Source of the DNA: Sciscionella sediminilitoris
Lineage (GTDB): Bacteria > Actinomycetota > Actinomycetes > Mycobacteriales > Pseudonocardiaceae
Assembly (NCBI RefSeq): GCF_000737195.2
Contig: NZ_JALM01000004.1
Coordinates: 38,658 to 102,657 of the forward strand
Reading direction: 5' to 3'
Length of the DNA stretch: 64,000 nucleotides
Part shown: one piece after another, positions 27,307-34,974 of the stretch
Layout of the letters: each line of letters starts with the position of its first letter
Numbering within the stretch: position 1 is the stretch's first letter
The notes under the pieces: generated by a model
Database searches by the model: none
What the model saw: only the letters and a program-made list of their open reading frames with translations
What the model was told of the DNA's origin: nothing
Program-made: the position numbers and the translations under genes

Positions 27307-28863
27307 ATGAAACCCATGGCACAACTGGCGATGGTGATGAACCTGGACAAGTGCATCGGCTGCCACACCTGCTCGGTCACCTGCAAACAGACCTGGACCA
27401 ACCGGGCGGGCACCGAGTACGTGTGGTTCAACAACGTGGAAACCCGGCCGGGGCAGGGATATCCGCGCCGGTACGAGGATCAGCGACGGTGGCGCGGTGG
27501 CTGGCGGCTGGACCGGCGCGGGCGGCTGCGCCCGGCATCGGGCGGGCGGCTGCGCAAACTGGCGAATCTGTTCGCCAATCCCGATCTGCCCGCACTCGAC
27601 GACTACTACCAGCCCTGGACCTACGACTATTCGATGCTCACCACCGCGCCGCTGGGCGAGGACTCGCCCACCGCCGCCCCACGCTCCAGCGTGACCGGCG
27701 CACCGATGTCCGTCCAGGCCGGGCCGAACTGGGACGACGATCTCGGTGGCGCCCCGGAAAACGGGCATCTGGATCCGGTGATCGGGAAACTGCGCGAACA
27801 GGTGGGCAGCCGGATCGCGTTCGAGTTCGAGCAGGCGTTCATGTTCTACCTGCCACGCATCTGCGAGCACTGCCTCAATCCGTCCTGTGTGGCCTCCTGT
27901 CCCTCGGGTGCGTTGTACAAACGCATCGAGGACGGCATCGTGCTCGTGGACCAGCAACGCTGCCGTGGCTGGCGGATGTGCGTCAGCGGCTGCCCGTACA
28001 AGAAGATCTACTTCAACCACCAGACCGGGAAAGCGGAGAAGTGCACCTTCTGCTATCCGCGGATCGAGGCCGGACAGCCGACGATCTGCTCGGAGACCTG
28101 TGTCGGCAGGCTGCGCTACATCGGTGTCGTGCTCTACGACGCGGAACGGATCACCGAGGCGGCCAGCGTCCCCGACCCGCAAGGGCTCTATCCGGCCCAG
28201 CTCGAGGTGTTGCTGGACCCGAAAGATCCGGAAGTCGTCCAGGCAGCCGGGGAAGCGGGCATTCCCGCCGACTGGATCACCGCGGCACAGCACTCCCCCG
28301 TCTACGCGCTGATCGCCGAGCACCGGGTCGCGCTGCCGCTGCATCCGGAATACCGCACCCTGCCGATGGTCTGGTACATTCCGCCGCTGTCCCCGGTCAC
28401 CGACGCAGTCGCCGAAACCGGATTCGACGGTGAGCACACCGGGAATCTGTTCGGGGCCATCGACGCGCTGCGCATCCCGGTGGAATACCTCGCCGAACTG
28501 TTCACCGCGGGGGACCCGGACCCCGTACGGCGCAGCCTCCGCACCCTGGCTGCGATGCGCGGCCACATGCGTTCGGTGAATCTCGGCGAGACTCCGGACA
28601 CCGAGCCGCTGCGCGAACTCGGCTACGGGGAGGACCGGATCCGTGCGCTGCACCGGCTACTCGCCCTCGCACCGTACGAGGAGCGCTACGTGATCCCGTC
28701 CGCCGGAGCCGGCCAGGCGCACGATCTCGAAGCCATCGCCACGACCTGCAGCCTCGACACCGAAGGCGGACCGGGTATGGCGCCCGTGTCCGATGTGGAC
28801 CTCGCCAGCTGGAAGCCCGGTGAACGTCCCGCCGGACTGTTCCCCACCCTGCCCCCACGTTAG
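27307..28863 (+). CDS. narH: Respiratory nitrate reductase beta subunit
   Basis: 518 residues; carries the iron-sulfur clusters that pass electrons from NarI to NarG. The first group is C16, C19, C22 and C26 (DKCIGCHTCSVTCKQTW). Later groups are ICEHCLNPSCVASCPSGALY, CRGWRMCVSGCPYKK (Trp in place of a Cys, as in the [3Fe-4S] site of NarH) and EKCTFCYPR. The start lies 22 bp after the narG stop with GGAGGGCG upstream. Confidence 0.97.
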   Translation: MKPMAQLAMVMNLDKCIGCHTCSVTCKQTWTNRAGTEYVWFNNVETRPGQGYPRRYEDQRRWRGGWRLDRRGRLRPASGGRLRKLANLFANPDLPALDDYYQPWTYDYSMLTTAPLGEDSPTAAPRSSVTGAPMSVQAGPNWDDDLGGAPENGHLDPVIGKLREQVGSRIAFEFEQAFMFYLPRICEHCLNPSCVASCPSGALYKRIEDGIVLVDQQRCRGWRMCVSGCPYKKIYFNHQTGKAEKCTFCYPRIEAGQPTICSETCVGRLRYIGVVLYDAERITEAASVPDPQGLYPAQLEVLLDPKDPEVVQAAGEAGIPADWITAAQHSPVYALIAEHRVALPLHPEYRTLPMVWYIPPLSPVTDAVAETGFDGEHTGNLFGAIDALRIPVEYLAELFTAGDPDPVRRSLRTLAAMRGHMRSVNLGETPDTEPLRELGYGEDRIRALHRLLALAPYEERYVIPSAGAGQAHDLEAIATTCSLDTEGGPGMAPVSDVDLASWKPGERPAGLFPTLPPR

Positions 28864-28871
28864 GACCGGCC

Positions 28872-29459
28872 TTGTCCGTACCCGCGAAAGCCATCGCCTT
28901 CCAGACCGCCGCCTGGTGCCTGCACTATCCGGACCAGCGGCTCTACGAGCACGCCGACATCCTCGGCCGCTGCCTGGACACCGTCGGTCCCTGGGCACCG
29001 GCCGAGCGGATTCAGGCGGTACTGCAACACATCCGCGCCGATCCGCACGCCGGACAGCACTATCTCGAGGTCTTCGACACCAGCCCACGCCGCGGCCTGT
29101 ACCTGACCTGGTTCGTGCACGGGGACACCAGGAACCGCGGTGCGGCACTCGCCGAGCTCGCCGGCCGCTACCGGGCACACGGATTCGAACCGGCACAGGG
29201 CGAACTCCCCGACTACCTGCCCGCCGTCCTGGAATTCAGTGCCCGCACCGATGCGCGCAAAGCCGGGCTGCTCACCGAATTCCGCCCGGCACTCGAACTG
29301 CTGCACGCCAACCTCGGCCGGTTCGGCACCCCGTACACCGAGGTACTGGCCGCCGTCCTGGAACTTCTCCCCGCCACATCCGGGAGACTCCCCGAACCAC
29401 CTCCGGTCGAACAGGTCGGGCTCACCGCCTACCCGATCCGCCCGGGAGCCGCGCTGTGA
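28872..29459 (+). CDS. narJ: Nitrate reductase molybdenum cofactor assembly chaperone
   Basis: 195 residues, all-helical, matching NarJ/TorD-type chaperones: FQTAAWCLHYPDQRLYEHAD, YLEVFDTSPRRGLYLTWFVH, DYLPAVLEFSARTDARKAGL. NarJ keeps apo-NarGH competent for cofactor insertion and is not part of the final enzyme. The start is a TTG at 28872, 8 bp after the narH stop with a weak GGA, which may limit its expression relative to the structural subunits. Confidence 0.93.
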   Translation: MSVPAKAIAFQTAAWCLHYPDQRLYEHADILGRCLDTVGPWAPAERIQAVLQHIRADPHAGQHYLEVFDTSPRRGLYLTWFVHGDTRNRGAALAELAGRYRAHGFEPAQGELPDYLPAVLEFSARTDARKAGLLTEFRPALELLHANLGRFGTPYTEVLAAVLELLPATSGRLPEPPPVEQVGLTAYPIRPGAAL

Positions 29460-30172
29460 TCACGCTGCTGCTCTGGGGAGTGCTGCCCTACCTCACCCTT
29501 GTCGTGTTCCTCGGCGGCCTGATCTGGCGCTACCGCTACGACCGCTTCGGCTGGACGACCCGGTCCAGCCAGCTGCACGAGGCGCGGCTGCTGCGCCTCG
29601 CCAGCCCGCTGTTCCACTTCGGACTGCTGTTCGTGATCGGCGGGCACATCCTCGGCCTGCTCATCCCGGAATGGTTCACCCGCGCCATCGGTGTCACCGA
29701 GGCCAACTACGTGATCGTCTCGATCGGGATGGGCAGCATCGCGGGTCTCGCCGCGCTCAGCGGGCTCGGAATGCTGATGTGGCGCCGCATCCGCACCCCG
29801 GCGGTCCGGAAAGCGACCACCCGCAACGACATCGCCACCTACGTCCTGCTCGGGTTCGCGCTGCTGCTCGGCACCATGACCACGATCATCGACAACGGGT
29901 TCCGCGGCGGCTACGACTACCGGCAGACCGTCGCGCCCTGGTTCCGCGATCTGTTCACCCTCACTCCCGCGCCGGAGCTGATGAGCCATGTCCCGCTCGA
30001 CTATCAGCTGCACACGCTCCTCGGCATGGCACTGTTCATCCTCTGGCCGTTCTCCCGCCTGGTGCACGCGCTTTCCGCACCCGTGCACTACCTGTTCCGG
30101 CCCTACATCGTCTACCGCTCACGCGATGCCGCCCGCCTGACGAACCAGGCCGCGCACCGTCGCTGGCGGTAG
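29456..30172 (+). CDS. narI: Respiratory nitrate reductase gamma subunit (cytochrome b)
   Basis: 238 residues with five predicted membrane segments; it oxidises quinol at the membrane and passes electrons through two b hemes to NarH. Candidate heme ligands are histidines in LFHFGLLFVIGGHILGLL and in the C-terminal LDYQLHTLLG and FSRLVHALSAP segments. GTG 29456 overlaps the narJ stop (GTGA); the longer frame from 28793 runs through narJ. Confidence 0.95.
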   Translation: MITLLLWGVLPYLTLVVFLGGLIWRYRYDRFGWTTRSSQLHEARLLRLASPLFHFGLLFVIGGHILGLLIPEWFTRAIGVTEANYVIVSIGMGSIAGLAALSGLGMLMWRRIRTPAVRKATTRNDIATYVLLGFALLLGTMTTIIDNGFRGGYDYRQTVAPWFRDLFTLTPAPELMSHVPLDYQLHTLLGMALFILWPFSRLVHALSAPVHYLFRPYIVYRSRDAARLTNQAAHRRWR

Positions 30173-30183
30173 ACTCGGAGGGT

Positions 30184-30696
30184 ATGGGCGGATCGTCTGG
30201 GCATTCGGAACACGAGGGGTACACCGAACACGCGGAGCACTCCGAGCACGAGGACATCGCCGCGCTCGAACAACTCACCCGAACCCTTGTCGGGGTGGTA
30301 CTCGACAGCCTCGAGGCGCTCGACGGCCGTCTCACCGTGCCCCAGTTCCGGCTGCTGCTGACCCTGGACTCGCTCGGCAAGACGACGTCCTCGCAAGTGG
30401 CGGGCACCCTCGGGATGTCCGCGCCGTCCATCACACGGCTCGCCGATCAGCTGGCCGCCAAGGGACTCATCGTCCGCGGCGGGGACCGCACCAACCGGTC
30501 CATCGTCACACTCGGCACGACCCCGGCGGCCCGCGAGCTGGTGGCCGCCGTTCTGGCCCGCCGGCAGGCCCAGCTCGCCACGATGCTCAATCACCTCGAC
30601 CCGGCCGATCGGGCAGACCTGACCCGCATCGTGCGTGGTATGACCGGCACCGGCCGACCGGGTCCGGTCACCGGAAACAGCCCACTGCCGCTGTGA
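30184..30696 (+). CDS. MarR-family regulator with His/Glu-rich N-terminal tail
   Basis: 170 residues. The MarR winged helix spans about residues 50-125 (LTVPQFRLLLTLDSL; TSSQVAGTLGMSAPSITRLA; KGLIVRGGDRTNRSIVTLG). Residues 7-23 hold five histidines in HxxH steps (HSEHEGYTEHAEHSEHE), an unusual extension that looks metal-binding. It starts 11 bp after narI, so it is probably part of the nar transcript and may feed back on it. GGAGG sits very close to ATG 30184; no alternative start exists before the helix-turn-helix, so the tail is probably translated. Confidence 0.85.
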   Translation: MGGSSGHSEHEGYTEHAEHSEHEDIAALEQLTRTLVGVVLDSLEALDGRLTVPQFRLLLTLDSLGKTTSSQVAGTLGMSAPSITRLADQLAAKGLIVRGGDRTNRSIVTLGTTPAARELVAAVLARRQAQLATMLNHLDPADRADLTRIVRGMTGTGRPGPVTGNSPLPL

Positions 30697-30711
30697 CCGC
30701 GGCACCGCCCG

Positions 30712-32283
30712 TTATCCGGAGTCGTAGGTCGGATAGTGCTCGATCTGGCCGAGGGTGTCCGGATTGCACGCGGCGAAGGAAAGCTTGTCCGGGGTGCAGA
30801 CATAGGTGCCTTCACCGTTCTCCCCGCGTTTCTCATCGCCGGGCGGCGGCGTGTTGCTCGGCGGTGGCGGGGCGGCCCCGATCGTCAACGTGACCGTGGA
30901 ACCCTTGTCGAGGCTCGCCGCCGCGCCCGGGTCGGCCCGCACCACCCGGTCGATCAGCGATGGATCACTGACCGGGGTGCGGTCCGGAGCCGTGACCGCC
31001 CGCAACCCGAGCCGGTTCAGCTCGCTGCTGGCCGCCTCGGGGGTCTGCCCGTTCAGGTCGGAGGGAACCGCCACCCGCTGGGCGGGCGCCCCGACATAGA
31101 CCGTGACGGGACTGTCCGGACCGAGCGTGGCCCCCGGCCGAGGATCCGTGCGCAGCACCGTGCCGACCTGACCGGTCTCGCACGGAGCCGGCGCCCCATC
31201 GGCGCCGGGCTGACAGGGCACCTGCCGCCGGCGCGGGACCAGCCCCAGTTGCCGCAGCTGTTCGGTGACCGCGGGCTGCCGCTTGCCGTCCAGCTTCGGC
31301 AGCGTGACCCGCTCCTGCCCGGACGAACCGAACACCGTGCCCGCAAGCCAGACCACACCGACGAGCACGACCACACCGAGCAGCCCGAGCAGGATCGGTT
31401 TCCTGCGCCGCGCGGACACCACCACCAGTTCACGCCCCGGGCGCGCCCCGGACCCGCGCCGTGCCGGATCGGGCAGCGGGGTCTCGGCCAGCACCTCCAT
31501 CAGTGCCGAGCGCAGCACCGACGCCGACTGGTACCGCTCGTCCGGATTGCCCGCCAGCGCGGTGCGCACGATCGCGTCCAGCCGCGGGCCGAGCAGGCGA
31601 TGCCAGCTCGTCGGCGGACCACCCGCCTCCGGCGGCACCCCGACCAGCAGCTCGAACAGCAGGGCGCCCGCGGCGTACACGTCCTCGCTCACATCCGCAT
31701 CGCCGGCGCCCGACACCGTGGCGAAGTCGAGTACCTTCACCGCTCCGTGCTTGTCGAGCATCACCTTCGCGGGGCTCAGCGCGCCGTGCCCGAGGCCGTT
31801 CCGATGCGCGAACTGCAGCGCCACACAGACATCGGCGACGATCTCGAGCGCCCGCCGTCGTGGCAGCGGCCCATCGGTCGCGAGAACCCGGCGCAGCGTG
31901 CGGCCGTCGACGTACTCGAGCACCAGGTACGGGAGGGTGCCCTCGGCCGTACCCTCGTCCCCAGTCGCGCTCGCTTCCCTAGCCGCGCTAGCTTCCCCGC
32001 CCGCGCTCGTCTCCCCGGCCGTGCTCTCGTTCTCGGCCGCACCGGTCTCCCCCGCGTCATAGCAGGCCACGATCGCCGGATGGGTCAGGACGGCCACATG
32101 CTCGGCACGGCGGCGGAATCGGGAACGCAACGTTTCGTCGTGGATCAGGTCCTGGCGCAACAGCTTGATCGCGACTTCCCGATCGAGCCGAGTGTCCTGG
32201 GCATGCCGCACCTCGGATGTGCCACCACGCCCGATCACCTCGCCGAGCCGGTAGCGCTCGCCGAGCCATTCCGTCTCGCTCAC
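30712..32283 (-). CDS. Membrane PASTA protein with predicted pseudokinase domain
   Basis: 523 residues. The kinase-like domain covers residues 11-265, followed by one membrane segment (about 297-317), two PASTA-type repeats (about 326-462) and a proline-rich tail with a Cys pair. The glycine loop (GRGGTSEV) and VAIK Lys40 are present. The catalytic loop reads HGALSPAKVML (166-176) where active PknB-type kinases have HRDxKPxN, so the catalytic Asp, Lys and Asn are all lost, and DFG is DFA (187-189). A 39-residue Ala/Glu/Gly-rich insertion (78-116) interrupts the N-lobe. It should sense wall material outside and act as a non-catalytic scaffold inside. GTG 32283 has GGAG upstream and overlaps a coupled mini-ORF. 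Confidence 0.85.
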   Translation of the reverse strand: MSETEWLGERYRLGEVIGRGGTSEVRHAQDTRLDREVAIKLLRQDLIHDETLRSRFRRRAEHVAVLTHPAIVACYDAGETGAAENESTAGETSAGGEASAAREASATGDEGTAEGTLPYLVLEYVDGRTLRRVLATDGPLPRRRALEIVADVCVALQFAHRNGLGHGALSPAKVMLDKHGAVKVLDFATVSGAGDADVSEDVYAAGALLFELLVGVPPEAGGPPTSWHRLLGPRLDAIVRTALAGNPDERYQSASVLRSALMEVLAETPLPDPARRGSGARPGRELVVVSARRRKPILLGLLGVVVLVGVVWLAGTVFGSSGQERVTLPKLDGKRQPAVTEQLRQLGLVPRRRQVPCQPGADGAPAPCETGQVGTVLRTDPRPGATLGPDSPVTVYVGAPAQRVAVPSDLNGQTPEAASSELNRLGLRAVTAPDRTPVSDPSLIDRVVRADPGAAASLDKGSTVTLTIGAAPPPPSNTPPPGDEKRGENGEGTYVCTPDKLSFAACNPDTLGQIEHYPTYDSG

Positions 32284-32360
32284 GATGTCTCCTCGCTGAC
32301 GCTCGTCACCATCGCTCGCACGGCTGCTGTGTTTCCTGGTTCGCTCGCAAGCTCGCTCAC
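32280..32360 (-). CDS. Coupled leader mini-ORF 2 (26 aa) upstream of pseudokinase
   Basis: GTG 32360 opens 26 codons (VSELASEPGNTAAVRAMVTS, then VSEETS) that stop with a TGA overlapping the pseudokinase GTG at 32283 (GTGA). GAGGAGAC precedes the start. The peptide is 25/26 identical to that of the next mini-ORF upstream. It may couple translation or regulate it; whether it is translated is unknown. Confidence 0.45.
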   Translation of the reverse strand: MSELASEPGNTAAVRAMVTSVSEETS

Positions 32361-32470
32361 GATGTCTCCTCGCTGACGCTCGTCACCATCGCTCGCACGG
32401 CTGCTGTGTTTTCCGGTTCGCTCGCAAGCTCGCTCACGATGCCTCCTCACCGGCGTTCGTCACCATCGCT
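32281..32470. repeat. 77-bp tandem repeat, about 2.5 copies
   Basis: Copies begin at 32281, 32358 and 32435, each starting CACGATGTCTCCTCGC (third copy degenerate, ending near 32470). The first two differ at about three positions. On the minus strand every unit holds a ribosome-binding site (GAGGAGAC), a GTG start, a 26-codon frame and a TGA overlapping the next GTG. The unit length (3n+2) is what makes each stop overlap the following start. Confidence 0.85.
32357..32437 (-). CDS. Coupled leader mini-ORF 1 (26 aa)
   Basis: GTG 32437 starts 26 codons (VSELASEPENTAAVRA and onward) ending in a TGA that overlaps the start of mini-ORF 2. GAGGAGGC lies 4-5 bp upstream. It differs from mini-ORF 2 by one residue (Glu9 for Gly9). 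Confidence 0.42.
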   Translation of the reverse strand: MSELASEPENTAAVRAMVTSVSEETS

Positions 32471-32502
32471 TGCCCAGCACAGCGGCCGAACCCATCTCCC
32501 AT
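32434..32502 (-). CDS. Possible leader mini-ORF 0 (22 aa)
   Basis: ATG 32502 begins 22 codons (MGDGFGRCAGQAMVTNAGEE, then AS) whose TGA overlaps the start of mini-ORF 1. The second half corresponds to the degenerate third repeat unit; the first half is unique. No strong ribosome-binding site precedes it. Confidence 0.3.
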   Translation of the reverse strand: MGDGFGRCAGQAMVTNAGEEAS

Positions 32503-32585
32503 GACATCCGCGCCGACAGTATGCCGCAACCGGAGCGGGTGCGATACCGAACCGCCGGGCGGCGGAGGCCGATCGCGGAGACCTT

Positions 32586-32655
32586 TCTGCAGAATCATCT
32601 TTGCAAAGAAACCTCTGCACAAGAACCTCTGCAAAGAATCTTCTGCGGAAGTCCC
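32586..32655. repeat. Five 14-bp direct repeats upstream of terpene synthase
   Basis: Units start at 32586, 32600, 32614, 32628 and 32642: TCTGCAGAATCATC, TTTGCAAAGAAACC, TCTGCACAAGAACC, TCTGCAAAGAATCT, TCTGCGGAAGTCCC. The consensus is TCTGCAAAGAAnCC and the period is exactly 14 bp. The A-rich array stands out against the GC-rich background and ends 132 bp before the terpene synthase start. It is probably a cooperative binding array for an unknown regulator. Apart from this array, the 77-bp repeats and the mini-ORFs, 32284-32787 shows nothing I can name. Confidence 0.7.
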
Positions 32656-32787
32656 CGACCGCCCCGGAGCCATTCCTGTTCCGTGTCGCGGAACAGCGCG
32701 TTGCCCAGAGCATCGAGGACCGGCCACCGTACAGGAACCGCGCCGAACCGCCCGCGCGTGCGAACCGCCATGACCCGAAGGACCGTG

Positions 32788-33837
32788 ATGCACGCATTCC
32801 CCGCGATCCACACGCCGATCCCGCCCGCCATTCACCCGGCGGCCGAACGCGTGAACGCCCACACCGCCCGCTGGGCCGGGGAATGGGACCTCGGCGAACC
32901 CGAACACCGTTCGCACCTGGTACGCCAGGACCTCGGCGGGTTCGCCGCACGCATCCTTCCCGGAGGCGCCGAACCGGTCCTGGAGATCCTCGCGGACTTC
33001 GTCCTGTGGTTGTTCACGGTCGACGACAACTGGTGCGAGCAGGGCGTGACCTCGAGACGTCCCGGTGAGCTCGCCGGAATGCTTTCCCGGCTGTTGCGGG
33101 CGGCCCAGGCCCCCGAGACACCGATCCTGCGCACCGATCCGCTCGCCGCGACGCTGCGCGATCTCCGCAGGCGGCTGGACCGGACCGGCAGCCCCGAGCA
33201 GGTCGCCCGCTGGGTGGACGCGCTGCGCGAATACTGCCTCGCCGTCGTCTGGGAAGCCCAGCACCGCAGGAGCGAAACCGTGCCCGAACTCGACGACTAC
33301 GTCCTGATGCGGCTGTACAACGGCGCGACCAGTCCCATCTATCCACTGCTGGAGATCGGCAACGGCTACGAACTGGCCGCGCGCGAACGCAGCCATCCGC
33401 AGGTGCGCACCGCCACCGAGATGGCCTCGTTCGTCATCTGCTGGGACAACGATCTCTATTCGCTGGCCAGGGAGAACACCGGCCGAGTCCTCAATGCCCC
33501 CACGGTGACGGCGCAGCACGCGCGGGTTCCACTCGAACAGGCGATCGCCGAGACCATCGGCCAGCGCAACGAGGTGCTCACCCGATTCCTGGAACTCCGC
33601 GACGAACTCGACCACGAGGCGAGCCCGCGGCTGCGCCGGTATCTGCGCGACCTGGCCACCTTCATCCGCGCCGCCCAGGACTGGACCCTCGGTTCCGCCC
33701 GCTACGCCGGATCCGTGCCCGCCATCACCGCCCCGCTGCGTGATACGCCCGCCGCCTCGACCGGAAGGCCGATCGGAATCCCCGCCCTCGCCGGGTGGTG
33801 GGAGACCGAGCGGTGCCCGGCCGAACCCGCTTGCTAG
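32788..33837 (+). CDS. Class I terpene synthase (cyclase)
   Basis: 349 residues, typical of bacterial sesqui- or diterpene cyclases. The Mg-binding aspartate motif is DDNWCE (79-84) and the NSE triad is N221, S225, E229 in WDNDLYSLARENTG; a C-terminal WTLGSARY gives the Arg-Tyr pair. It ionises a prenyl diphosphate and cyclises the carbocation in the cytoplasm. The product cannot be predicted, and no prenyltransferase or P450 is adjacent. ATG 32788 has GAAGGA 5-6 bp upstream; ATG 32770 in the same frame is an alternative. Confidence 0.9.
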   Translation: MHAFPAIHTPIPPAIHPAAERVNAHTARWAGEWDLGEPEHRSHLVRQDLGGFAARILPGGAEPVLEILADFVLWLFTVDDNWCEQGVTSRRPGELAGMLSRLLRAAQAPETPILRTDPLAATLRDLRRRLDRTGSPEQVARWVDALREYCLAVVWEAQHRRSETVPELDDYVLMRLYNGATSPIYPLLEIGNGYELAARERSHPQVRTATEMASFVICWDNDLYSLARENTGRVLNAPTVTAQHARVPLEQAIAETIGQRNEVLTRFLELRDELDHEASPRLRRYLRDLATFIRAAQDWTLGSARYAGSVPAITAPLRDTPAASTGRPIGIPALAGWWETERCPAEPAC

Positions 33838-33850
33838 GCTGTGCCGCCAG

Positions 33851-33873
33851 CTCTACTAAGGCAATTAGTAGAG
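33851..33873. promoter_or_regulatory. 9-bp-arm inverted repeat between terpene synthase and NlpC/P60 gene
   Basis: CTCTACTAA (33851-33859) and TTAGTAGAG (33865-33873) are perfect arms around GGCAA. It lies 13 bp after the terpene synthase stop and 36 bp before the NlpC/P60 start. Without a following T run and with AT-rich arms, it reads more like an operator than an intrinsic terminator. Confidence 0.5.
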
Positions 33874-33909
33874 AGCCTATAAACCCCGGTAGCCCACGGA
33901 GTGATGTGC

Positions 33910-34956
33910 ATGGCGGCGAAGGAAAAGCGCTCGGCGGCGCGGCGGCGGACCGGTCACGCGGTTCTGCTGGCCACGACAGTGCTGTCCACGACCCTGGTCG
34001 CCGGGACCTCCGCGAGCGCCGACCCACAGCAACCGGGTGACGCGGCGGGCAAGCTGCGCGAGCTCGCCAAGCGTGCCGAGGTGGTCACCGAAGAGGTCAA
34101 GCAGGCCAAGGAGAACTACGCGGCGCACCAGGACGAGCTGCGCCGGGCCAAGGCGGACACCGCGGCGGCCGAGCACACGGTCGCCCAAGCACGGCAACGT
34201 CAGGAGGCGCTGCGCGGCAAGGTCGACCGGCTCTCCGCCTCGGCCTACGAGGGCACCCCGCTGAGCAATGTTTCCGTGCTGATGACCAGCGAGACACCCC
34301 GTGCCCTGCTGGACCGGGCCTCCGCGCTGAACGTCCTCGCCGATGACAAGAAGTCCGCGCTCGACTCGTTCTCCGCGGCGACCTCGGCCGCCGAGAACGG
34401 GCAACGACAGGCGAGCGCCGCACGGGACCGGGCCGCGAAGGCGGTCACCGAGGCCGGGAAACAGCGTGCCCAGCTGGTCGCCCGGAAGAAGGCCATGGAC
34501 GCCGAGATCGCCAAGGTCCGCAGCCAGTACGACTCGCTCAGCTCGGCCCAGCGCGCCGAATACGCGGGCCCGGACAGCGATGTCGGACCGCTGGCCGGAT
34601 CCGGTGCGGCGATCGCGGCGGTGAACGCGGCACTGGGCAAGCAGGGATCCCCCTATGTGTTCGGTGCGAAGGGACCGTCCACCTTCGACTGCTCCGGGCT
34701 CGTGGCGTGGGCCTACCGCCAAGCGGGCGTGTCGGTACCCGCGGGGACCCAGTCCCAGGTCGGATTCGGCCGTGCCGTCTCGGAAAGCGAGATGCGCCCC
34801 GGGGATGTGGTGTTCTACTACAGTTCCGCCAGCCACGACGGGATCTACATCGGCGGCGGCAAGGTCGTGCACGCCCCGACCGAGGGACAGAACGTGAAGG
34901 TCGCCGACTACCGCAGCATCGGGGACGTGCACTCGGTGCGCCGCTTCACCAGCTAG
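33910..34956 (+). CDS. Secreted NlpC/P60 peptidoglycan endopeptidase with coiled coil
   Basis: 348 residues. A basic N-terminus and hydrophobic segment (about 16-37) ending in ASA form a Sec signal peptide. A long coiled coil follows (about 45-205), then the NlpC/P60 domain with catalytic C261 (STFDCSGLVAWAY), H309 (SHDGIYIGGGK) and H321 (VVHAPTEG). It is the RipA/RipC-like architecture, in which the coiled coil controls access to the peptidase that cuts stem peptides during growth or septation. ATG 33910 has GGAG 8 bp upstream; GTG 33901 and ATG 33904 are alternatives. Confidence 0.92.
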   Translation: MAAKEKRSAARRRTGHAVLLATTVLSTTLVAGTSASADPQQPGDAAGKLRELAKRAEVVTEEVKQAKENYAAHQDELRRAKADTAAAEHTVAQARQRQEALRGKVDRLSASAYEGTPLSNVSVLMTSETPRALLDRASALNVLADDKKSALDSFSAATSAAENGQRQASAARDRAAKAVTEAGKQRAQLVARKKAMDAEIAKVRSQYDSLSSAQRAEYAGPDSDVGPLAGSGAAIAAVNAALGKQGSPYVFGAKGPSTFDCSGLVAWAYRQAGVSVPAGTQSQVGFGRAVSESEMRPGDVVFYYSSASHDGIYIGGGKVVHAPTEGQNVKVADYRSIGDVHSVRRFTS

Positions 34957-34974
34957 CCGCACCACCAGCCGGGC

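Noticed and set aside
32281..32470. CRISPR array
   Set aside because: Repeat units are directly adjacent with no variable spacers, only 2.5 copies are present, and no cas genes are near.
32586..32655. Replication origin or DnaA-box array
   Set aside because: The 14-bp units do not contain the DnaA-box core TTATCCACA, and no dnaA, dnaN or partition genes are nearby.
33851..33873. Intrinsic terminator of the terpene synthase gene
   Set aside because: The stem is AT-rich and is not followed by a T run; an operator is the better reading.
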